NCBI RefSeq assembly: GCF_009738185.1
Contig: NZ_CP046509.1
Location: 561,501-625,500 of the forward strand
Direction: 5' to 3'
From: Erwinia sorbitola
Lineage (GTDB): Bacteria > Pseudomonadota > Gammaproteobacteria > Enterobacterales > Enterobacteriaceae
DNA: 64,000 bases
Shown here: piece after piece, positions 55,328-63,386 of the stretch
Position numbering within the stretch: the first letter of the stretch is position 1
Layout: every line of letters begins with the position of its first letter
Program-made: the position numbers and the translations under genes
The notes under the pieces: generated by a model
The model's database searches: none
Told to the model about the DNA's origin: nothing
The model's input: the letters and a program-made list of their open reading frames with translations, nothing else

Positions 55328-56872
55328 ATGAACACCCACCAGCCCGTGACTCAACAGGAACATCTGCTCGACGACGATACCACCCTGATGACCACCACCG
55401 ATGCGCGTAGCTATATCACCTACGCGAACAACGCCTTTATCGAAGTCAGTGGCTACGACCGTAGTGAAATCGACGGTCAGCCCCATAACCTGGTGCGCCA
55501 CCCTGATATGCCAAAAGCGGCATTTGCCGATATGTGGGCCACCTTGAATCAGGGACTGCCCTGGACGGGGCTGGTGAAAAACCGTCGCAAAAATGGTGAC
55601 CACTATTGGGTGCGTGCCAATGTGGTGCCGGTGATCCGCAACGGTAAGATTCAGGGACATATGTCGGTGCGCGTCAAACCTTCGGCGGAAGAGGTACGCG
55701 GGGCTGAGGCGTTGTATCAAAAAATGAATCAGGGGCGGCTGAAGGGGTGGCGGTTGCATCGTGGCCTGCTGCTGCGTAGTGGCTGGCTGCGTGGCCTTAC
55801 CGTAATGAAAACCATGTCGCTACGCTGGCGCATTCGCAGTGCGGTGCTGGCCATGTGGCTGCCGCTGGTGGCAGCAGCTGCGGTGGCAGGTCTGGAAGGG
55901 ATGATGCTGGGTGGGTTTACGCTGTTCTCAGGGCTGATGGCTCTGCTGGTGGACAGCTGGCTGCAACAGCAGATTGCCCGGCCCATGGCTGCGGTGTGCC
56001 GTCAGGCGCTGAATGTGGCGACCGGGGCCAACCCGCATGTTGATCATCTTGATCGGGTGGATGAGATTGGTACCACGCTGCGTGCGGTGGGGCAGCTGGG
56101 GCTGATGTTCCGCTGGCTGTTAAATGATGTCAGCGACCAGGTGCTGGATGTTCACCGGGCCAGCGATGAGCTGGCGCGTGGTAATGATAAAATCAGCAGC
56201 CATACTGAGCAGACGGCGGCCAGCGTTCAGCAGACGGCCAGCACCATGAACCAGATGACCAGCGCAGTTCAGCGCAATGGTGAAAGCACCGAACAGGCGA
56301 ATCAGTTCTCACGCACAGCCAGCAGTGCCGCCGTTAAAGGTGGAGAGGTGATGCAAGATGTGGTGGTGACAATGGACGAAATTGCCGAAAGTTCGCGTCA
56401 GATTGCCACTATTACCGGCCTGATCGACAGCATTGCCTTCCAGACTAATATCCTGGCGCTGAATGCAGCGGTGGAAGCAGCGCGAGCCGGAGAGCAGGGT
56501 AAAGGCTTTGCCGTGGTGGCCGGTGAAGTACGCAGCCTTGCGCAGCGCAGCGCCGGAGCTGCCAGCGAGATACGTAATCTGATTGCGGCCAGTAACCTCA
56601 AGGTGCAGTCCGGTGCCGGGCAGGTACATGAGGCCGGAACAGCGATTGGCGATATTGTAGAGAAAGTGCAAAACGTCACTGAATTGTTGCAGCAGATTAG
56701 CGTGGCTACCGCTGAACAGGGCGCCGGGCTGAGGGACGTGGGCCAGGCCGTTGAGGCACTGGATCGTCTTACCCATGATAACAGCGCACTGGTAAGTGAG
56801 GGGGCGCTGGCCGCACAGCGGATGAAACATCAGGCCGAACGACTGGTTGAAGCGATCAGCGTATTCCGCTAG
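55328..56872 (+). CDS. aer: Aerotaxis receptor Aer
   Basis: Redox/aerotaxis sensor with an N-terminal FAD-binding PAS domain, 514 residues (E. coli 506). The PAS domain covers about residues 15-120 (MTTTDARSYITYANNAFIEVSGYDRSEIDGQPHNLVRHPDMP, WTGLVKNRRKNGDHYWVRANVVPV). A hydrophobic anchor lies at about 170-210, then a HAMP-like stretch. The methyl-accepting signalling domain contains the hairpin tip IDSIAFQTNILALNAAVEAARAGEQGKGFAVVAGEVR (about 378-414). The C-terminal NWETF pentapeptide of other receptors is absent, as in Aer. Confidence 0.93.
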   Translation: MNTHQPVTQQEHLLDDDTTLMTTTDARSYITYANNAFIEVSGYDRSEIDGQPHNLVRHPDMPKAAFADMWATLNQGLPWTGLVKNRRKNGDHYWVRANVVPVIRNGKIQGHMSVRVKPSAEEVRGAEALYQKMNQGRLKGWRLHRGLLLRSGWLRGLTVMKTMSLRWRIRSAVLAMWLPLVAAAAVAGLEGMMLGGFTLFSGLMALLVDSWLQQQIARPMAAVCRQALNVATGANPHVDHLDRVDEIGTTLRAVGQLGLMFRWLLNDVSDQVLDVHRASDELARGNDKISSHTEQTAASVQQTASTMNQMTSAVQRNGESTEQANQFSRTASSAAVKGGEVMQDVVVTMDEIAESSRQIATITGLIDSIAFQTNILALNAAVEAARAGEQGKGFAVVAGEVRSLAQRSAGAASEIRNLIAASNLKVQSGAGQVHEAGTAIGDIVEKVQNVTELLQQISVATAEQGAGLRDVGQAVEALDRLTHDNSALVSEGALAAQRMKHQAERLVEAISVFR

Positions 56873-57031
56873 CGTTATCAACGGGTCGCCTGCGGCCCGT
56901 TATTACTTTCCGTTGCAGCGCAATTTTTGATCTCCCTCCCAAATAAAATTTTTATTTCTTTTTTTGATTCAGTGAAAATTTAATGTCATTTATCCTGCAA
57001 GGCAGATTTATTACCCTTTCAGGAGAAAATC

Positions 57032-57493
57032 ATGTCAGCAATCCCCAGCCTTGAAACTCTGTTACAGCAGGAAGCCACTGTTCGCGTCAGCCAGTTTGAT
57101 TTTGATAGCGCGTGGAAAATCGGTAGCCTGCTGCGCGAACGCGCCGCCAGTGACAATCTGCCTGTTGCCATCGAAGTTTATGCCTTCGGGCAGGTGTTGT
57201 TCAGCAGTGCCCTTAGCGGTTCCAGTGCTGAAAATCTGGAGTGGATCGCCCGCAAGCGCCGCAGCGTGCTAAGGAATGCGCACTCGTCGCTTTATACCGG
57301 TGAGCTAAACCGTGCACAGGGCACCGCAATGGATCAGATGAACTATATCGATCAACAGCGTTATACCGACCACGGCGGCAGCTTTCCGCTGCTGCTGGCG
57401 AACGGTGGCGTGATCGGTGCCGTGACCGTCAGCGGGCTGCCTTCTCATGAGGATCATGCGCTGGCGATCTGGGGGATCCAGCAGATCCTCTAA
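57032..57493 (+). CDS. UPF0303/DUF336 (HbpS-like) family protein
   Basis: A 153-residue cytosolic protein of the UPF0303 (DUF336, haem-degrading/HbpS-like) family. Family segments seen are FDFDSAWKIGSLLRERA (about residues 23-39), ARKRRSVLRNAHSSL and FPLLLANGGVIGAVTVSGLPSHEDH (about 118-142). Function is not established for this member. TTTCAGGAGAAAATC precedes the ATG. Confidence 0.85.
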   Translation: MSAIPSLETLLQQEATVRVSQFDFDSAWKIGSLLRERAASDNLPVAIEVYAFGQVLFSSALSGSSAENLEWIARKRRSVLRNAHSSLYTGELNRAQGTAMDQMNYIDQQRYTDHGGSFPLLLANGGVIGAVTVSGLPSHEDHALAIWGIQQIL

Positions 57494-57647
57494 ATTCCAT
57501 ATGATCTTCCATCGGCAAAATGCCGCATGTGCACAGCCTGCTTATTCGGCAGCATCTGCCGCCTGACAACGCGAAAAAAGCAGCACAAATTAGCCACCTG
57601 GGCGAAGATATCACTCTGATGGTTATCTTATTAATCCAAGGAGAGTC

Positions 57648-58682
57648 ATGAAAAGCTATCAAGTGGCAGTGATCCCCGGTGACGGTATCGGTGTGGATGT
57701 GACAAAAGCAGCCTGGCAGGTGCTGGAGCACAGCGCGAAGCGATTTGATTTTGCCCTGAACGGCAAATGGTTCCCCTGGTCGTGTGAGTATTACCTGGAG
57801 CACGGCGAGATGATGCCAAAGAACGGCATTGAGACGCTGAGTCAGTTTAATGCCGTGCTGCTGGGTGCCGTGGGCTGGCCGGAAAAAGTGGCGGATAGCG
57901 TTTCGCTGCACGGGCTGCTGCTGCCAATCCGCAAGCAGTTCGACCTCTACGCGAACGTCAGGCCGCACCGTCTGCTGGCCGGTGTGGAAGGCCCGTTACG
58001 TAAAAGTGAGTTTGATATTCTCTGCATCCGTGAAAATACCGAGGGTGAATACAGCGGTGCTGGCGGGCGTCTCCATCAGGGCACACCGGCTGAGGTCGCG
58101 GTGGAAACCTCTATTTTCACCCGTCGCGGCGTGGAGCGTATCCTGCGCTATGGTTTTGAGATGGCGCAAAAACGCAGCAAGCGCCTGGCGTCGGTAACCA
58201 AATCGAATGCACAGAAATACACCATGGTGATGTGGGATGAAGTGACGGAAGAGGTCGCCCGCGACTACCCGGATGTAACGGTGAATCGCTATCATATTGA
58301 TGCCATTGCCGCGCGCATGGTGATGAATCCGGAAACCCTTGATGTTATCGTCGCCTCTAATCTGTTTGGCGATATCCTTACCGATCTCGGTGCGGCCATT
58401 CAGGGCGGGCTGGGCTATGCGGCTTCTGCTAACCTGAATCCGGATCCGACGGTGCCATCAATGTTCGAACCGGTGCACGGTTCTGCTCCTGATATCGCCG
58501 GGCAGGGGATTGCCAATCCTGTCGCTGCGATCTGGTCGGCCGCGATGATGCTGGAACATTTGGGTGAGACGACGGCCGCCAGAGCTATTCTTGAGGCAGT
58601 GGAGACGGTCACTGCACAGCAACAGGTAAATCACGGCATGAAAACCACAGAGATCACCGCAGCGGTGATCGCGGCAATCTAA
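57648..58682 (+). CDS. Tartrate/D-malate-type dehydrogenase (isocitrate/isopropylmalate family)
   Basis: An NAD-dependent beta-hydroxyacid oxidative decarboxylase of 344 residues. The N-terminal IPGDGIGVDV (residues 9-18), substrate arginines in LLPIRKQFDLYANVRP (about 91-107), RENTEGEYSG (about 126-135) and the metal-site signature NLFGDILTDLGAAIQGGLGYAASANLNP (about 236-263) fit the tartrate dehydrogenase/D-malate dehydrogenase branch. E. coli DmlA (about 361 residues) is the nearest relative I recall. I cannot tell tartrate from D-malate from sequence. AAGGAGAG precedes the ATG. Confidence 0.82.
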   Translation: MKSYQVAVIPGDGIGVDVTKAAWQVLEHSAKRFDFALNGKWFPWSCEYYLEHGEMMPKNGIETLSQFNAVLLGAVGWPEKVADSVSLHGLLLPIRKQFDLYANVRPHRLLAGVEGPLRKSEFDILCIRENTEGEYSGAGGRLHQGTPAEVAVETSIFTRRGVERILRYGFEMAQKRSKRLASVTKSNAQKYTMVMWDEVTEEVARDYPDVTVNRYHIDAIAARMVMNPETLDVIVASNLFGDILTDLGAAIQGGLGYAASANLNPDPTVPSMFEPVHGSAPDIAGQGIANPVAAIWSAAMMLEHLGETTAARAILEAVETVTAQQQVNHGMKTTEITAAVIAAI

Positions 58683-58685
58683 GCC

Positions 58686-59252
58686 GTGCGGGCTGCTGTT
58701 TCCCGTGAGGCTGCCGTCAGGGAGGAATTTATCATCGAATCACATGGCATTAGCGATATCATTCAGCCCGGCTTGCGGGTGCTGTTTTGCGGCATTAACC
58801 CGGGTAAATCTTCCGCACACAGCGGCTATCACTTTGCTCATCCGGGTAACCGCTTCTGGAAAACGATTTTTCAGGCGAGATTCACTTATACCCAGCTCCG
58901 TCCTGAGCAGGAGCAGCAGCTGCTGGATACCGGCTGCGGCATAACGATGCTGGTGGAGCGCCCGACCGTGCAGGCCAGCGAACTGGCGGGCAGTGAGTTA
59001 CGCAGCGGTGGAGAGGCGCTAGTAAGCAAGGTAGAGCGCTATCAGCCGGCGGCGCTGGCAGTGCTGGGTAAGCAGGCTTATCAGCAGGCTTTCCGTCGTA
59101 GCAAGGTGGAGTGGGGCAGGCAGCCGCTGACGCTCGGCAAGACGGAGGTGTGGGTGCTGCCCAATCCCAGCGGGCTGAACCGTGCCTCTCAGGAGGCGAT
59201 GACCGCCGCCTATGCAGAGCTGGACTTGGCGCTGAAGGCGCGGGGTATATAA
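58686..59252 (+). CDS. mug: G/U mismatch-specific DNA glycosylase Mug
   Basis: Mug removes uracil and etheno-cytosine opposite G. The conserved part (about 168 residues) begins ISDIIQPGLRVLFCGINPGKSSAHSGYHFAHPGNRFW, with the catalytic-loop Asn in GINPG, and has WVLPNPSGLNR near the end, both typical of Mug. The start is unclear. The only normal in-frame start is GTG 58686, 3 bases after the previous stop and without a Shine-Dalgarno. A good GGAGG (58721-58725) precedes ATC codons at 58731 and 58734. The extent given is therefore the maximum. Confidence 0.9.
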   Translation: MRAAVSREAAVREEFIIESHGISDIIQPGLRVLFCGINPGKSSAHSGYHFAHPGNRFWKTIFQARFTYTQLRPEQEQQLLDTGCGITMLVERPTVQASELAGSELRSGGEALVSKVERYQPAALAVLGKQAYQQAFRRSKVEWGRQPLTLGKTEVWVLPNPSGLNRASQEAMTAAYAELDLALKARGI

Positions 59253-59296
59253 ACCTTCATCGCGAATGATTCCGGGTATAGCAGAACGCAGGTAAA

Positions 59297-59331
59297 AAAA
59301 ATGGCCCCTCAAAGAGGAGCCATTTTTGCGC
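59297..59331 (-). terminator. Terminator of the rpsU-dnaG-rpoD operon
   Basis: AAAATGGC-CCTC-AAAG-GAGG-GCCATTTT-type stem with long A and T runs on its two sides, just after the rpoD stop. It can work in both directions, also ending mug transcription. Confidence 0.88.
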
Positions 59332-59341
59332 GAACCCTCGA

Positions 59342-61180
59342 TTAATCGTCGAGGAAACTGCGCAACACTTCAGAGCGGCTTGGGTGACGCAGTTTACGCA
59401 GCGCCTTCGCTTCAATCTGACGAATACGCTCACGCGTTACGTCGAACTGTTTGCCAACTTCTTCCAGTGTGTGATCGGTATTCATATCGATACCGAAGCG
59501 CATACGCAGCACTTTCGCTTCACGAGCGGTCAGACCGGCCAGCACGTCATGGGTTGCTGAACGCAGGCTCTCAGAAGTAGCAGAGTCCAGCGGCAGCTCC
59601 AGCGTGGTGTCTTCGATAAAATCACCCAGATGTGAATCTTCATCATCACCAATCGGCGTCTCCATAGAGATCGGCTCTTTAGCGATTTTCAGCACCTTAC
59701 GGATTTTATCTTCTGGCATCAGCATACGCTCTGCCAGCTCTTCCGGCGTTGGCTCACGGCCCATCTCTTGCAGCATCTGGCGCGAAATACGGTTGAGTTT
59801 GTTAATCGTCTCAATCATATGCACCGGAATACGGATGGTACGTGCCTGATCCGCGATAGAGCGAGTAATTGCCTGACGGATCCACCATGTGGCGTAAGTT
59901 GAGAACTTATAACCACGGCGGTATTCAAATTTATCTACCGCTTTCATCAGACCGATGTTGCCTTCCTGAATCAGATCCAGGAACTGCAAGCCACGGTTGG
60001 TGTACTTTTTAGCGATGGAGATAACCAAACGCAGGTTAGCTTCAACCATCTCTTTCTTCGCACGGCGCGCTTTCGCTTCGCCGATGGACATACGACGGTT
60101 GATATCTTTAACCTGTTCAATCGTCAGGCCAGTTTCTGCTTCAATCTGTTGCAGTCTGGTCAGGCTACGATAAACATCGTCGGCGACGTCGTTCAGCTTC
60201 TCAGACCATGGCTTATTCATCGCCAGCGCAGCTTTGAACCATGTCTCGCTGGTTTCATTGCCGGTAAACAGAGTGATGAAGTTCTTCTTCGGCATTTTAC
60301 AGATTTCAACACACAGCTTCAGGATCAGGCGCTCTTGAGTACGAACGCGATCCATCATGGTACGCATGCTGTTCACCAGGAAGTCGAACTGCTTCGGCAC
60401 CAGGCGGAACTGTTTAAATACGTCAGAAAGATTCTGAATTTCAGCGATGGCGTCGGCGTGGCTGCGGCTTTTAGCCTTAATCACGGTACGGGTGATTTCG
60501 TACTGTACGCGCAGATCGTTGAATTTCTCACGCGCCAGTTCCGGATCGATGCTGTTGTCATCGTCGGAGCTGTCGTCTTCTTCATCTTCTTCTTCTTCGT
60601 CGTCGCGCTCTTCAGCAGAGAGTTCTGAACCAACGTGAGTAGCAGTTGGTGCGATCTCAGCTTCAGCATTTGGATCGACAAAGCCGGTGATCAGGTCGGA
60701 CAGGCGCGCTTCGCCTGCTTCAACACGATCATACTGTTCAAGCAGATAGGTGATGGCTTCCGGGTATTCAGCTACGGAACACTGAACCTGATTAATACCC
60801 TCTTCGATACGCTTCGCAATATCGATCTCGCCTTCGCGCGTCAGCAGTTCAACTGTACCCATTTCACGCATGTACATGCGCACCGGGTCAGTTGTACGTC
60901 CGATTTCAGATTCTACGCTGGATAATACCTGAGCAGCTGCTTCGGCAGCGTCTTCGTCCGTATCGTTGTTGTTCTCATTCAGCATCAGATCATCGGCATC
61001 AGGCGCTTCTTCCACTACCTGGATGCCCATGTCGTTGATCATCTGAATGATGTCTTCGATCTGATCGGAGTCGACGATATCTTCCGGCAGATGGTCATTG
61101 ACCTCGGCATAGGTCAGATAGCCTTGCTCCTTACCACGGGTGACAAGTAGCTTAAGCTGTGACTGCGGGTTTTGCTCCAT
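59342..61180 (-). CDS. rpoD: RNA polymerase sigma-70 factor RpoD
   Basis: Housekeeping sigma factor, 612 residues (E. coli 613). Region 1.1 is at the start (MEQNPQSQLKLLVTRGKEQGYLTYAEVNDHLPEDI). The acidic non-conserved insert (about residues 188-212, runs of D and E) is as expected. Regions 2.3-2.4 read YKFSTYATWWIRQAITRSIADQARTIRIPVHMIE (about 425-458), and region 4.2 TLEEVGKQFDVTRERIRQIEAKALRKLRHPSRS lies near the C-terminus. It follows dnaG with a 332-bp gap. Confidence 0.98.
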   Translation of the reverse strand: MEQNPQSQLKLLVTRGKEQGYLTYAEVNDHLPEDIVDSDQIEDIIQMINDMGIQVVEEAPDADDLMLNENNNDTDEDAAEAAAQVLSSVESEIGRTTDPVRMYMREMGTVELLTREGEIDIAKRIEEGINQVQCSVAEYPEAITYLLEQYDRVEAGEARLSDLITGFVDPNAEAEIAPTATHVGSELSAEERDDEEEEDEEDDSSDDDNSIDPELAREKFNDLRVQYEITRTVIKAKSRSHADAIAEIQNLSDVFKQFRLVPKQFDFLVNSMRTMMDRVRTQERLILKLCVEICKMPKKNFITLFTGNETSETWFKAALAMNKPWSEKLNDVADDVYRSLTRLQQIEAETGLTIEQVKDINRRMSIGEAKARRAKKEMVEANLRLVISIAKKYTNRGLQFLDLIQEGNIGLMKAVDKFEYRRGYKFSTYATWWIRQAITRSIADQARTIRIPVHMIETINKLNRISRQMLQEMGREPTPEELAERMLMPEDKIRKVLKIAKEPISMETPIGDDEDSHLGDFIEDTTLELPLDSATSESLRSATHDVLAGLTAREAKVLRMRFGIDMNTDHTLEEVGKQFDVTRERIRQIEAKALRKLRHPSRSEVLRSFLDD

Positions 61181-61512
61181 AAGACGGTATCCACACTTCT
61201 GTTAAATTAGATTGGTGTCGGGTCGGCTAACGTGCCAACAATAACAGTGAGGGCGTTTGGATTATTGCCGCTGCCCGTCATGGCGGCTGTCAGGGGCTGC
61301 CTGACGGATATTCGGCACCTAAGCCGCTTTAATCTTGTCTCGAAGCTATCGTACTTGCTTGTCATTTCAGGATTGGGCAGTGCTCGAAACCCTCACGTAC
61401 TTTTAGTAAGTAGACTGTGGTTTCAGTGCACTGGCAGCACCTGAACTGACCGCGTCGATAACGCTTCTGAATTTTGTGAAATAAGGTAAAACCTTATTTG
61501 ATAAATAATTGT
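61181..61512 (-). other. dnaG-rpoD intergenic region with two hairpins
   Basis: A perfect AAATAAGGT/ACCTTATTT hairpin (61479-61499) lies just after the dnaG stop. A longer imperfect one (GAAACC 61386-61391 with GGTTTC 61419-61424, inner TACTT/AAGTA) lies in the middle. In E. coli this interval carries mRNA processing that gives dnaG and rpoD different stabilities, so these stems are candidates for that role. No gene is seen. Confidence 0.6.
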
Positions 61513-63258
61513 TTACTGCTTCTTCAGAGCCTGACTTAATGTCCAGAACTCGCGGCGCTCTTCTGCGCTCAGTACGTGGGTGCGGTCGCGGGCGATGAGA
61601 TCTTCGAGCCTGCGTTCCAGCGCATCGTCATACATACTGGCCAGTGCGTCTTTAAACATGGTGTCCACTTCATCATCTACGATCATGTGGTTCCAGGTTG
61701 CCAGGGTTTCAAGGGGCTGGCTAAATTTTGTTCCGCGATATAACTCTAGTAGCTGTCCGGTTGTCAGGCCAGGTTGAGCTACGCAAGTGCTCACTAACTC
61801 CACAAATAGTGGGAAACCAGGTATTTCTGACTGCTCAAGCCCATCCAGTGACGGTACCATGGTGGCAAGCTGCGGATTTTGTAGCAGCAGCCCGATAAGT
61901 ATACGCATGGTTGTGCGTTTTAGCTGGGGCTGCGGTGCTGGTTTTGCATTATCCGCCTGCTTGGGCAGTAATTTCTCAAGCTGACTGTCATCAAGAATGC
62001 CCAGCTTATTGCCCAACTCCTGACGCAAATAGATACGTAAGGTTTCACCCGGCACCTGGCTTATCAGCGGCAGCGCCAGTGTACTCAGCTGCGCACGTCC
62101 GTCAGGAGAGCGTAAGTCTACCTGAGGCATTAGCGTGTCAAACAGAAACGAGGAGAGCGGCATCGCCTGCTCCATCCGCGTTTCAAACGCTTCTTTACCC
62201 TCTTTACGTATCAACGTATCCGGGTCTTCACCGTCAGGCAGAAACATAAAGCGTAGCTGACGACCGTCATTCATGTAAGGTAATGCTGTTTCCAGCGCGC
62301 GCCAGGCGGCTTCGCGGCCAGCTCTGTCGCCGTCATAACAGCAAATTACCGTACCGGTTGCCCGGAACAGTAGCTGAATATGCTCTGCGGTGGTCGAGGT
62401 GCCCAGTGACGCTACGGCATAATCAACGCCAAACTGTGCCAGCGCCACCACATCCATATAGCCTTCGACAACTAATAGTTTGGCGGGTTCAGGGTGGTTT
62501 TTTAGCGCTTCATACAGGCCGTAAAGCTGGCGGCCTTTGTGGAAAATATCGGTTTCAGGTGAGTTGAGATATTTTGGCATTGCATCGCCAAGTACGCGGC
62601 CACCAAAACCAATTACTCGTCCACGTTTATCGTGGATTGGAAACATCACCCGCTCACGGAAGCGATCGTAGCTGCGGCCCTGATCGTTAGTAACCAGCAT
62701 GCCGGCATCAATCAACGACTGTTTATCATCAGGATTGCGGCCAAAGCGTTTCAGCGCGTTATCCCAGCCTGCCGGAGCGAAACCGATAGAAAAATGCTTA
62801 ATGACTTCATCGCTCAGACCACGCTGCGCCAGATAGTCGCGCGCACCCGCTGCTGCATTTTGTGTCAGTGACTGTTGATAAAAATCACTCAGACCGGCCA
62901 TTAACTGATAAAGACTTTGACGCTGATGACGCTCCAGCTGGGTGGGGCCACTGCCGCTTTCATACGGCACTTCAAGCCCATAAAGGGTAGCCAGCTCTTC
63001 AATGCTTTCAACAAACTCCAGACGATCGTAATTCATCAGGAAGTCGACAGCGTTACCATGAGCACCGCAGCCGAAGCAGTGATAAAACTGCTTTTCACCG
63101 TTTACGGTGAACGAAGGCGTTTTCTCATTATGAAAAGGACAACATGCGTGGTAATTCTTGCCCTGCTTTTTCAGCTTAACCCGGGCATCGATAAGATCAA
63201 CGATATCCGTGCGAGCAAGCAGGTCATTGATAAATACACGCGGAATGCGCCCAGCCAT
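61513..63258 (-). CDS. dnaG: DNA primase
   Basis: DnaG makes RNA primers at the replication fork. It has 581 residues, as in E. coli. The N-terminal zinc ribbon (C40, H43, C61, C64) is seen in ACCPFHNEKTPSF and YHCFGCGAHG. The TOPRIM core has VVEGYMDVVALAQFG (about residues 263-277) and CYDGDRAGREAAWRAL (about 307-322). The C-terminal helicase-binding domain is complete. The start codon ATG 63256-63258 has its Shine-Dalgarno AAGGGGA inside the adjacent ERIC element. Confidence 0.98.
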   Translation of the reverse strand: MAGRIPRVFINDLLARTDIVDLIDARVKLKKQGKNYHACCPFHNEKTPSFTVNGEKQFYHCFGCGAHGNAVDFLMNYDRLEFVESIEELATLYGLEVPYESGSGPTQLERHQRQSLYQLMAGLSDFYQQSLTQNAAAGARDYLAQRGLSDEVIKHFSIGFAPAGWDNALKRFGRNPDDKQSLIDAGMLVTNDQGRSYDRFRERVMFPIHDKRGRVIGFGGRVLGDAMPKYLNSPETDIFHKGRQLYGLYEALKNHPEPAKLLVVEGYMDVVALAQFGVDYAVASLGTSTTAEHIQLLFRATGTVICCYDGDRAGREAAWRALETALPYMNDGRQLRFMFLPDGEDPDTLIRKEGKEAFETRMEQAMPLSSFLFDTLMPQVDLRSPDGRAQLSTLALPLISQVPGETLRIYLRQELGNKLGILDDSQLEKLLPKQADNAKPAPQPQLKRTTMRILIGLLLQNPQLATMVPSLDGLEQSEIPGFPLFVELVSTCVAQPGLTTGQLLELYRGTKFSQPLETLATWNHMIVDDEVDTMFKDALASMYDDALERRLEDLIARDRTHVLSAEERREFWTLSQALKKQ

Positions 63259-63259
63259 A

Positions 63260-63386
63260 AATCCCCTTTATCTTTCAGCTTCTGGCCGCGTTGGCTGCCG
63301 TCGTTCACCCCGGTCACTTACCTGTGTAAGCTCCCGGGGATTCACTCCATTGCCGCCTTGCCAGTAGCCGAAATCTTTCGGGGATT
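63260..63386 (-). repeat. ERIC element, 127 bp, abutting the dnaG start codon
   Basis: Ends AATCCCC (63260-63266) and GGGGATT (63380-63386) are inverted repeats 127 bp apart. The centre CGTTCACCCCGGTCACTTACCTGTGTAAGCTCCCGGGGATTCAC matches the ERIC core, including the regions of the standard ERIC-PCR primers, with few changes. Only one base separates it from the dnaG ATG on the minus strand. Confidence 0.93.
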
